From Apus apus (Eukaryota; Chordata; Aves; Apodiformes; Apodidae), in contig NC_067289.1 of the NCBI RefSeq assembly GCF_020740795.1, positions 22,432,608-22,496,607 of the forward strand: 64,000 nucleotides of DNA, in the 5' to 3' direction. Under the pieces are notes generated by a model. The model saw only the letters and a list, made by a program, of their open reading frames with translations, made no database searches and had not been told where the DNA came from. The position numbers and the translations under genes are program-made. Position 1 is the stretch's first letter. The number at the start of each line of letters is the position of its first letter. This document shows, piece after piece, positions 1 to 10,095 of this stretch.

Positions 1-316
1 TTCTGCGAAAGCGGGGGAGCCCCGGGGGCCGCGGCTGCCCCGCGGGTGGGAGCGGGCCCGGGCCCGGGCCCCGCGGGCGGGCAGAGCCCATCCTGCCGCC
101 CGCTCCCCGCGCGGGATTCGTTACCAAATAAATAAAGGGAAAAATATATATATATTTTTTTTTTTTAATCGTTTAGGAAGAGCAGGTAAACGGTGGCTCC
201 GCGGCGCCGAGAGGGGTGGTCGGGAAATTGGCTGGGCAAAAACATTTAAGGAAAAAAAAAAAAAAGAAAAACAAAGGGAAGAAAAAAGTTGCATTTCATT
301 AAAAATTATTATTAAT

Positions 317-323
317 AACCACA
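317..323. promoter_or_regulatory. RUNX-type motif in the CpG island
   Basis: AACCACA (the reverse complement TGTGGTT is the RUNX core) sits in an AT-rich gap of the island. RUNX1 has been reported to regulate the human EVI1 promoter, as I recall it. A 7-base match is expected often by chance, so this is only a candidate. Confidence 0.25.
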
Positions 324-580
324 GTGACGGCGATGACGAGAGAAGCTCGGCTGAGGAGCGGGGCGCGCTGGCTCCTGAAGCGCCGGGAGAAGCCGTCGGG
401 GCGAGCGCGGTGCGAGTCCCCGCTCGCCTCCGTCCCGCTGCGGGGGCGAGCGGGGGGCGAGCGGCGACGGGGACAGGGACGGGAGCGGCCGGCGATTCAA
501 TAGAGGCGAGCGACGAAGGCCCGAAGCAGCGCGCACGGCCGCGGCAGCCCCCGCCGGCCCCGGGCGGGGGATGGGGGGCT

Positions 581-595
581 GGGGGGGGGGGGGGG
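581..595 (+). repeat. G15 homopolymer in a G-quadruplex-prone stretch
   Basis: Fifteen consecutive G follow G5 and G6 runs (565-578), giving at least four G-runs within about 40 bases. This can form a G-quadruplex on the + strand. It is also a place where read length and assembly are unreliable. Confidence 0.8.
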
Positions 596-1160
596 CTGCC
601 GGTGAGCCCCCGCGGCGGGGCCACTGCTCGGCGACCTGGCGGTGACCCCCGGCCGCGGGGCCGCTGTCGCTTTAAGCGCGCTGGGAGCTTCGCTGCCGCC
701 CGGGACGGTGTGCGGGGGGGGAAGGACGGGAGGTGGGGGCGGCCGGCGGCGCGGCCGGGGCTGTCCCGCTTTAAAGAGACAGTGCCCGAAAGGGGAGCGG
801 CGGGCTGGCAGGACCCGACGGGGTGGGCGGGGAGGGGGGACGGGCAGGGCCGGGCCGGGCGCTGCCCGGGGGTGCGGCGGGGAAGAAGCGCCGGGGGCAG
901 GCTGCGGGGGTGGGGAGAGCCGCCCGCCCACGCACGCACACTTTTCTCCCATCCCCGGCGGAGAAGTGAAAGAAGTTTGTTTTGTTGAGCGGCGTGCGGT
1001 GGGGTTTTGTTGTTGTTGTTGTTTTTATTATTTTTCCCCCCCCTTAAACTGTGGGATTTAGGTTGTTATTTTTTGTGCGTGTTTTCTTTTTTGATCCCCG
1101 TTCGTCCCCCCTTCTCCCGGTAACTTTCCTTGCACACACACGCACCAAGCCAGCCGATAA

Positions 1161-1481
1161 GACCAGGAGGGGCCGAAAGGGGAAGGTGATGGCCAGCCGG
1201 CACAGCCCCGCCGAGCCCCGCCGCCGCTGAGCCCTCCGGAGCCGCCATCCCCCTCCCTGCCGCCCTCCCCGCCCGGCGCCCCGGGCCCCCGCCGCCCCCC
1301 AACAAATGGTCGAGCGCTCCGCGCCCGCGCAGCCCCGGACCCCAACGGCCGCGGCCTCCGCTCGCCTTTGACGCCAAGATGTTGCTTCCAGCCGCCTGAA
1401 GGATATTTTCCCCTCTCTTCACCCCCTCTCCTCCCCCGCCCCCGTCCCGTCCCTGCGCCCGCAGGCTCCCGGCGACATAAG
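1161..1481 (+). other. MECOM: Putative EVI1 first exon (5' boundary unknown), ending at a strong splice donor
   Basis: The donor at 1481|1482 reads AAG|GTAAGA, nearly perfect consensus, and is the best donor I see in the CpG island. Splicing it to the acceptor before 3168 gives the expected EVI1 exon 1-exon 2 leader. The start given here is only the first base after an upstream in-frame stop (TAA 1158-1160), not a transcription start. Other weaker donors occur after 601 (CG|GTGAGC) and near 2021 (AAG|GTAATT). Mammalian EVI1 uses several alternative first exons, so more than one may be real. No ATG lies in the frame that would join exon 2, so in the EVI1 mRNA this exon is probably untranslated. 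Confidence 0.55.
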
Positions 1482-3167
1482 GTAAGAGCAGCGAGCGCGG
1501 CTGCCCCGCGGGACGGGGCCGCGATGCCCCGTCGGTGCCCGCCGGCCCCCGGGCAGACCCAGCTCCGCCGCCCCGGGGAGAGGGGAGTGAGGCTCTCCCC
1601 TTCCCCTCCCCCCCAGTTTTCTCGGGACAGAGCGGGAGTTTGATTTGAAAGAGAAAATGACATGACATCCCTTCCGAAAAAGTCTCGAGAGGTGCGGGCG
1701 GCGGGGGCAGCGTGCGCGGCCGCGGGGGAGAGACCTGGCCTTGCGCGGGGCCCCGCCGGGATTTGAGGTGGCTGGGGGGTTGGGGTTAGCTTTCCCCCCC
1801 TTTCTTTTTATGGGGGTAAAGGCTGCCTGGGAGGAGAGGAGGAACGCGGCTGTCCCGGGGCAATGCTCGCAGCCCGGGCGGGCAGTCTCGCCAGTCTCCC
1901 CCCCCCTCCGTCCCGGCCGGGCCCGATCCCAGCCCCCGGGGGGGCGGCGGGGCTGGGGGCGGTGACCCGGGCAGGCTCCGCGGGCAGAGCAGCTTTCCGC
2001 GGGGCTCCGGTAATTAATGAAGGTAATTAATGAAGGTGCGCGTGCTCGGGCGATACTGAGCGCCCTTGGTAGGAAACTTGGTGGGTTCCCATCAAGTCCC
2101 TGATCCACGGCGCCGGGCTCGGGTCTCCGGTCCGTGCCGCCCGGGGGCCCGAAGCGCTCTACGGTTGCACGGGAATACAAACGTTTCCCATCGGGAAATG
2201 CAACCATCCTTTCCCGTGTATGTTCGTTTGGGGCGTGTGTTTTAAGTTTCTTTGTAATAAAATGGGGTGGTTTGCTGCCGGTGCCCAGCCGGAGAAGTTA
2301 CAACTGTAGCAGTGAGCTCCCTGGGATGCCGGGGCAAGTTTCGGATAGGCCGGTGCTAAAGCTTGCAAAGATATAATTACATGCAGTCGTCTGTACTGAT
2401 TAGTAATTTGTCACAATATTAGAATAGAACATCCTCTGTAGCTTGTCCACAAGCAATCTCATTATATTTGTTTATTGTCTGCATAATTGGAACATTCATT
2501 GGTATGTATTTAATACTCCCATGTTTTGCATGAGTGTTGACCTTGTTTCTCATTTATTTTCTGTAGTTTGGCATAGGGAGTTCTATTATTTGCCTCAATT
2601 AAGGGGAGTGATTTAAGTGTTGCACAGAAGGGCTGTTTGGGAAGCGTAATGCTAAAACAAGATAAATAACTCAGCCTAACAAAGTTTGGTTCAGAGTAAC
2701 AAATACAAAAAAAAGACTAGGTGGGTGCTGCAGTCTGCATAAATCTTGAAACAAAACACAACCCCCAACTGAAACTGACACCAGGTCTTTTAATAATTTT
2801 TTTATATTCTCTGATAGAATTTACTTAAAATAATGACTTTAAATGTAAATAGTCATTGATGAATGCAAAAAAAAATTAAATAATATCCCTCTTAAATTAA
2901 TGTAGCATTTCTTAATAGTAATTAGACAACATCTCAATTACATGTAAATGTTTGTCAAGACATTTTGCAGTACATTTATTGTCCTTTTATTAACATGTAT
3001 GTATTCTGACTGCTTGCAAAAAAAACTCACCAGAAGAGTGCATTTCTGAATAAACATGCCTGTATTATTATTCGGTATTTATTTATCTGGAAATGTGTGA
3101 TTTATCATTTGATTAGTATGCCCAGACAGCAACAGAAATATTTACTCTCTCATGTTCTTCCTTTTAG
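1482..3167 (+). other. MECOM: MECOM/EVI1 intron 1
   Basis: This lies between the putative exon 1 donor and the exon 2 acceptor (CTTTTAG|ATC). The first ~650 bases are still CpG island and the remainder is AT-rich. I see no coding exon in it. Its size depends on which first exon is used. Confidence 0.6.
2009..2035. repeat. Two 13-bp direct repeats with TAATTA cores
   Basis: The unit GGTAATTAATGAA occurs twice head to tail near the downstream edge of the CpG island. Each unit holds a homeodomain-type TAATTA core. The repeat is clear in the sequence; a regulatory role is inference. Confidence 0.6.
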
Positions 3168-3302
3168 ATCTTGGATGAGTTTTGCAATGTGAAGTTCTGC
3201 ATAGATGCCAGTCAACCAGATGTAGGAAACTGGCTCAAATACATCAAGTTTGCTGGATGCTACAATCAGCACAACCTTGTTGCATGTCAGATAAGTGATC
3301 AG
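3168..3302 (+). CDS. MECOM: MECOM exon 2: C-terminal part of PR domain (long isoform coding)
   Basis: This 135-bp phase 0-0 exon encodes 45 residues starting ILDEFCNVKF and ending VACQISDQ. It matches the PR (SET-related) domain of MDS1-EVI1 with few substitutions. The acceptor is CTTTTAG and the donor CAG|GTACGT. In the long isoform it is read in frame from the upstream MDS1 exon. In EVI1 mRNAs it is normally 5' UTR. With the 18 codons before ATG 14093 it adds 63 residues upstream of the EVI1 start. The first half of the PR domain is outside this window. Confidence 0.96.
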
Positions 3303-3525
3303 GTACGTGGTGCGTTCATTTGCTGGATTTATTTCTAAGGAACATTAAGGTGTCAATGGAAAAAAAAACAACCCAACAATTCTCAACAGATTTTGGCCTG
3401 TTTGCTGTGATGGAAAAAGATAATGCACAGATGTGAAATGCAGAATAGAATAATTTTGATTATGGGCTATAGATAATAAGAATTTTCTGGTTTTCCATGT
3501 TGTTGTTCAATTAATGAATAATTTT

Positions 3526-3543
3526 TTATATATATATATATAT
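3526..3543. repeat. TA dinucleotide microsatellite
   Basis: About nine consecutive TA units occur inside intron 2, between a T run and a TTTATT-rich stretch. Confidence 0.85.
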
Positions 3544-5556
3544 TTTATTTATTTGTTTGTTTTTTTACCTTAAACCTAATACAAACTCAGACTGCTTTCT
3601 TAGGAATACAAAGCCAGTATTTGCTGGGTTTGAATTACCAGCATTTTCTGGCTCCTGTTTCATTCCCTTTGGATTGCCACGTTAAATAGTTGAGTTGATC
3701 AGAAGCTGTAACGTGAAATTAATGAAAAAAGTGGAGGGGAAAACACAAAAGTGATAATGCTACCAGTGTAGTTGTATGCATAGGGATTTGGATTTGAATG
3801 CACACACGTGCATGAATATTATCATGCCTTCCCATACGCTTTGCTGGAACTCATAATACTTGTATGCTGAACCAGGATCTTCAGTGCTTTTCTTTTTCTT
3901 TTCATTTATTGCTCTTAAATCCACTCTTTGTTGCTCTGAAATGTTGTTTATCTGTGTGTGTTGGGAAAAAGGCTGGGATAGGCAGAGAAAGGACGTGGTG
4001 AAGTGTTTTGTTTTCAATTATGCTGATGAGTTATTAGGTGTTTCTTAAATCAAGGTTTGCTTTAGTCTGCGGATAATACATGTCATTATGAAATATTTTA
4101 ATGGTTGAGGTTAGGTTAAGAATGCTCTACTTCTTTAAAATAAAATATCTAAAATAGCGAAGCAACAACTGATTGTGAATTCTTGTTGCCAATTTAAACT
4201 TTACTACCTGCAACATGTGATTTGATTCATTTAATCAGTGTTTAATTTTTCAGCACTTAATTAACTGCATCAGGTGAATGTTAAAGATTATCTTTAGCTT
4301 ATTTAATTGCCTTGACAGTATTGAAAAAAGAATCACAATCAGACACAAAGCTTCAATTAGAAATCATTCTTCTTAATCAAATTCCTTACATGTAGGAAAT
4401 GAATGTGAGACAGCCTGCTATTTCCAGCACAGTGTTATGTATTTCATTCATGTGAGATAGTTGATTAGAGCCAGTATAAATAACTTTTTCAGAAACTATG
4501 AGAGAAGATGTTTTAAAATTTTCAGGTTTTGCAGTTCAGCCCTGAGCACATGTAACACAGAGTGAGCCAGCCGACCGAGATATAATTTCTGGTTTATGTA
4601 GCAGCTGGTTTAACTAAAGAAACCATAAAGATTATTAGTAAATGCAAAATGCATTTTCCAAGTTAAAATATGCTTTACACTGAAAAATGATACGTTCTCT
4701 CAATGCAGAGGATTTATGGAACAGTGATGTGAAAAGGAAACTATATAGATTAATTGAAACAGCAAACTCAAATATTTTAGGTTTAATAAGAGCTGGCGTA
4801 AAAGGAAAGATTAGAAGTGGGATCACGTGCATTGGTCAAAGCAACTGACTGTCTTTGCCTGGGTACTGGTGAGCTGCAACTGGAACATCAGCATCTGCCT
4901 CTGCGCCACAGACATGCACTGTGTTCTGACATTTTTGGAAGGAAAGTTATGGTGCTTGTAGCTTTCTCTGGTTTTTGGTTGGTTTTGTTGTGTTTTGTTT
5001 TTTTTTTAGTGTTTACATTTCTGAGATTTGGTAATGGTGGCTGTACTGCTGCCAATGATTTCTTTCATTCACTGGAGAGTTGTTATTTCACAGAGTGTCG
5101 CGCTGGTCATAATTCCATATTTTAATATCTCATTGTTACTGAGATTTGCAAATTAAGAACTGGTTGCCTTTCAAGTAGCATGTTGTGAGGTGGGTGCTGT
5201 CATCAAGACATTGTTGTTCATTTGGGCCCCCTGGAAACGCTGCACGTTTACCCACAGTATTGTACGCGCACTCCAGCGTTTTATGACCAGAGCCTAAAAG
5301 TTAATGCTAAAAATGTGCTCTCAAATCTTAAAGCAAAAAAGACTTTCTAACAGCTCCTCCTTCTGCTTTCTTCTGGCGCAAGCTTGCCAGAGGTAATATA
5401 AAATATAATAGGAAGGCAAACTGGGAAATGGACATTACATGGCCAAACGTGTGCGTGTACAAGGAGTGACAAATGTGAGCCAGGACAGAGTGTGTAGACG
5501 TGCCTGTGTATAGGCTGCACGAGGCTGCCTTTGGGTCACTCTGCTGTGGTGGCTGT

Positions 5557-5640
5557 TAGGAAAAAAGGGGGAATAAAAGGAAAAAAAGAAGAGGGGGGGA
5601 AAAAAGAAAAGGAAAAATAAAGGAGGTGGGGAAGGTGAAG
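5557..5640 (+). repeat. Purine-rich tract in intron 2
   Basis: About 84 bases are almost all A and G with only isolated T interruptions, including a G7 run. Such polypurine-polypyrimidine tracts can form triplex DNA. There is no coding content. Confidence 0.8.
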
Positions 5641-8600
5641 CACTAGGATCTGTTGCGCTGGGAGCTGAGGGGCAGAGGCAATGCAGCCTGGCTGGGACAG
5701 GAGGCCCCAACTCAGCCAGAGCCACAGTCAGGGCTGGGTGCAGGGGGGGGGCACCCCACTTCCCCCCGCTCCCCCTGGGAAGAAGCAGCATGTCAGCAGC
5801 CCTCATGGCACAGGGAGCATCCCTGCTGTGGGAGCCTGCTTGCTCCTGGGGCACAGACACTTGATCAGCGGTAATTGTTCACCTCTAATTGCTTCAACTC
5901 ATCTGTAAAATTCACAAGCAAACATTGGTCTGTACCTGAGATGGTAAAAGATCCTGCCAGCACTACCAGCTTTATGTTGCCCACAAGTTTATGCTACTAA
6001 ATTCAAGCCTGACTGACAGACAGGTATGATTCCCAGACTGCTTGAGGCAGGGTTTAGATAAATCTCGGGGTGATGTGTAATCTAGTCGCTCCACTAAGCT
6101 CTACCTTCTGCACTTAACAAAAAAGAGTGAAAGAAAAACATTTTTTGTTGTTTTCTCTATTGGACTTTTTTTCAGAGACATACCACCCCACCCCCCGACT
6201 CACGGTTGAGGTTTGGTTTCATCACTTAGGATCAACTTTACAAAAGGCTTGGGCTTTTTCTTATGGCTGTATAAATGAGCCTTGCTAAGATGAACAGCTC
6301 GATAATGGTGGGATGCAGTCAAAACATGCACGCTGGATGCAACTCAAGTTTCATTTGATTGGAGATGGGAGTAGGGTTTAAAAGCTGCATTTTTTGGTGT
6401 TTAGGTTTTTTTTTTTTATTTCAGATGAGAGGTTGATCTAGGTTTTCTTCTTGCTGTCTTCTTATTATATCCTGTCATACCTAGTCTAACCTGAATCTTT
6501 GTAATTCAAGATGTATATGACTAATAAAATTCAACAAACAGGGCACTCTCATTTTTTTCCATTTCCCAAAGAGACTAGAGTGTGCAGAGCTGCAGAGAGT
6601 CTTGTCACTGTTACTGCCCTGGAATGCATTTTTTTCAGCCCCAAGTCAGTTAGGATTCAATACCAGTTCCTGCTAACTTGGATGACTCCTCTCTGTTATC
6701 ATTAAACCTCTATTAGTTCAACTTTTTAATGACTTCAGAATGATTAGCCCTGTTAGGCTTTCTGGCAGGGCTGTCATCCCAGCAAAAGCATTGTTTTTAA
6801 ACATATACGTTAATGAAAGTGGAGTTGCAAATCCAGCAGTGACGTGTCAGGGGCTGTCACACGTTCCAGGCACATTTTCAAGCTGGGATCACAGTCACCT
6901 TTAAGCTATTAAAAATATATATATATTTTTTAGAACTGTAACTGGTAGCAGTTGTAGTTAAAACTCCTGAAGATAGTTTCTGTCTTGCTTACTGCTTGCG
7001 GAGCTCTGACAGTGATACAGCCACGTAACGCTGTGGAACTGCTCTGAGCTTCCAACTCTCTTTCTCCTCAACAAAACAGTTCCCAAAGATTCCCTTTGGT
7101 TTATGCATGGAAAACTCCAAGTAGTTCAATATCAATTTACTGAGGTTTTTTGGTTTGCTGCATGTGCTGAAATAGGTTTTTAGGGTTCTTTTTTTGTGTG
7201 TGTTTTGTTTTGTTTCCTTATACTCAAGTAAATGCCACTGCAAATGGGGGGAAAAACCAGTAGTATTACACTCTTTTAACAACGTGCCCGATGTCAGTGA
7301 TATAAACTTACATGAATAAACCTACTGCTGTAGGTTTCACCAGATCTGATCACATTTTACACGTTTTACGAACTTTTTTAATCTGCAGACACAGCTTCGT
7401 GTTTCAGGTTTTACTGCTGCCGCCCCCCCCCTGCAGCAGGCAGGGAAGGGCCGAGCCTCCTCAAGCAGCCCCAGACACAACCACCTGCAAAAGTTGTGTA
7501 TTTAAGGAATAGTTTTGAGGCTTTGTTGTCAGGGAGTGAAATTAAGGTTTTGGCTGTTGTGGGTCAGGAGGGCGCACACACGCTGAGCTCATACGGGGCC
7601 CTATTCTGCCGTGACTCTTCCTGTGAGTTATGAGTTTATTAAGCAAATAAAGCTTAATCTAGTTCCCACTGAAAATCTGTCTCCAGTGGAGTGGGGTTGT
7701 GTTAGTGTAGGCCTGGTGGAACAAGGAGTTCATCGGTGGTGATTTTCCACTTACTGCAATTAGACTTGAGGCTGTGGCTGAAACTCCTGCCTGGTCTTTA
7801 TGTCCCTGTGCTCTCTGGAGCTTAATTGTGGTGGCACTGCTCTCAGCGTTGGCCTGTCCTGACATGACCTAGAAGAAATTTTTCAGAACCAAAGCCAGCA
7901 ACTGATTATTGCCATTTCTGCAAGATGATAAGTTTTTTTTATCGATTATTCGTGTTTAATAAAAATGGTGAGGCATATCATCTCTAAGCAAAAGGGCCTT
8001 TTTTGTGATGAGAGCTGTCGAATCACACTCATCTGCTTGACAGAAAGAATATGGAGGATTAAAGATGTCCATAGAGCCAGGACAAGGCTGCAACTCATTT
8101 GACACTTTGTGTGGTTCATGGATGGAGGTGGGATGTTAGAAGACAACTGTGTGGTGAGGTCACCTCAGGAGAACAGGTGGACACACAGAAGTTGTGGTCT
8201 GGTAGTGATGGTCAGTGATTCCTGGGCAGGAGGTCTTGCAGGGCTGGAGCAGCTCAGCTGGATGTGGCAGCACCTCACCCTGGCCTGGGGCTTTCACAGA
8301 GACTAAAATTCACCTCTGATGAAAGAAGACATGAACATCACTGGGGAGGTGGCCTGCGGTCTCTTGAGATGCCAAAGAGGGTGCCCTACAGAGGGAACAT
8401 CCTGCAGCTCCCTCCTAGCTTCAGAGGAGCATGAGGCACCTTTTACCTCAGAAGGTGGAAAAATGGGGATTTCTGGTGCCATTTCAAGAGAATGGCCTCG
8501 CTCCAGCCCCTCCTGCTTGATCTGCTTTGGCAGTTTCAGGGCATTTTTGAAAGGAGGAAGGAAAGAGTTTGCAGTCTCAATGCTGTGGTGCTCCCCTACC

Positions 8601-9385
8601 ATTTCACAGGGTAAAGGGGGAGGTCCCCTCCTCCCCACTGGCTTCCACCCATGCCCCCGCAGCCACTCGCATGCAGGCACTTGCTGAGTTTTGCTGTGGA
8701 TTTTTTGCTGAAGTTTTCTTTGGGCCCAATATAGCACTCAGGAAGGGCTCCTCTATGTTAGACCTTGAAAAAACTCCAGTTCATTTCAATTTATCATTTG
8801 CCTGAGTATGGCAAGAAGAACCTGGCTCGGGTTTCATCACACAGCTCTCCAGCTGCAGAAGTTGTTCATCACAGGAGCTAAAGCTGAAGCTTTGCTGTCT
8901 GGACCTTTTCCTTCTTTTTATTTTGTGTTGTTTTTCCCCCTTAAATGCTTAATTACAGCTCATTGTGAGGTTATGTATCCGTTCATCCTTCTCATTTTTC
9001 TGGTGGGCATAAATCCCAATTTTCATCTTGCTCCTTGAACATAGCACATTATTAGCTTTGGACATTTCATTTGTTTTGCTTTTCAGGCAAGTTCCACTCT
9101 TCCTCCGAAGCAGCGCGGAGGCGGATGCCAGTTGGCAGTGTGCACGCTGCCTGTCCGGGCGCTCGCTTTCCTGCCCCAGCTTGAGGCATGTTCCCCTCAG
9201 CTCACCACAGCCCCCGAAGGTGGCTGGGAGCTGGGGATGTTGCCTTGCTCAGGGTAGATGTTGCCATGGCATATGGTGGGGGCCAGGATCCTGATGGGCG
9301 TGGGATGGGATGTCAGTGTAGGGCTTTGGGGTTGTTGTTGGGCTTCACCAGGCCTTCAGTGGGGTGTGCTGCACAAGCTGGAGCT

Positions 9386-9597
9386 TAGGAAGAAAAACTG
9401 CTTTAGTGTGAGGGTAGTAACAGAGCACTGAAACAGGCTGCCCAGAGAGGTTGTGGAGTCTCCTTCTCTGGAGACATTCAAAACCCGCCTGGATATGTTC
9501 CTGTGTGATCTACTGTAGGTGATCCTGCTCTAGCAGACGGGTTTGACTAGATCATCTTCAGAGGTCCCTTCCAACCCCAACCACTCTGTGATTCTGC
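9386..9597 (+). mobile_element. CR1 LINE, 5'-truncated 3' end
   Basis: The stretch carries the standard CR1 3' untranslated landmarks in order: a GCCCAGAGAGGTTGTGGAGT box, a GGAGACATTCAAAACC box, a GATCATCTTCAGAGGTCC box, CCTTCCAACC and a terminal TGTGATTCTG. The insertion is sense to MECOM and heavily 5' truncated, as is usual for CR1. Moderate divergence suggests an older avian copy. Confidence 0.93.
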
Positions 9598-10033
9598 GCT
9601 CCACCATTGGTGTCTTCCTTCTTACCATCCCATCCAATGGGTTCTCCACTCGGTCCTCCTGCCTGCACCAGTTTGGTGCAGGACCAAGTCCCTTGGTGTC
9701 TTCCCCCGTGGTGCTAGATGTAAGCTCAATGCAACCTGGGAGGTTAAAGTACAACCAGCACCGATGCTGAGCAGCATCTCTTGCCTGCCCTAGAACCTGC
9801 ATTTCCCAGGCAGCACTGGGACATGTGCCGTGTTTTCCGAAGCTCTCGTGTATGCCCGACTAAAGGGTTTAGTAACTCCTTGGCTGAGTATGACAGATGC
9901 AGCAGCTGAAGTGTCACTTTTTCCTCAGAAACTGGCGTCCTTTGGTTCAGCCTTCCCGGGGCCAGAGGACATGCTGGATGGGGGCAGAGGGGGTTGAGTG
10001 AGCAATGAAGGTCTGGCAGGGCAGGGGGTGGCC

Positions 10034-10095
10034 GGGGCACTGCGCAGGGCGCGGCATCCGAGCGCGGCCCCGGCCCGAGCTCGCGGGGAGTGCGT
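10034..10095. promoter_or_regulatory. CpG-dense islet inside intron 2
   Basis: By eye about twelve CpG dinucleotides fall within ~65 bases (GCGCAGGGCGCGG, CCCGAGCTCGCGG and similar) in an otherwise CpG-poor intron. A non-repetitive AT-rich stretch with TTAATT- and TTCAT-like words follows immediately. It could be an intronic regulatory element or simply a GC-rich chance island. No promoter elements are evident. Confidence 0.35.

Larger units (their letters stand above)
1..2150. promoter_or_regulatory. MECOM: CpG island, probable internal EVI1 promoter of MECOM
   Basis: The first ~2.1 kb is extremely GC-rich and dense in CpG, then composition falls abruptly to AT-rich intron after about 2180. 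In MECOM the EVI1 transcript starts from a promoter lying between the second MDS1 exon and the exon that begins I-L-D-E-F. This island sits directly upstream of that exon, so I infer it is the EVI1 promoter and first exon(s). It includes AT-rich interruptions (127-175, 245-320), a 15-base G run (581-595), a RUNX-type motif (317-323) and a duplicated TAATTA element (2009-2035). Transcription start sites cannot be placed from sequence alone. Long open frames here on both strands are composition artefacts. Confidence 0.85.

Noticed and set aside
1306..1311. ATG|GTCGAG as a donor that would put Met directly before ILDEF, mimicking a database isoform I recall.
   Set aside because: GTCGAG is a poor donor and the strong donor at 1482 is nearby. 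Not supportable from sequence.
121..2207. Long open frames on both strands in the CpG island (e.g. 121-939 -, 410-988 +, 1419-2207 -).
   Set aside because: Pro/Arg/Gly/Ala-rich translations overlapping in several frames are expected from >70% GC DNA. None resembles a known protein.
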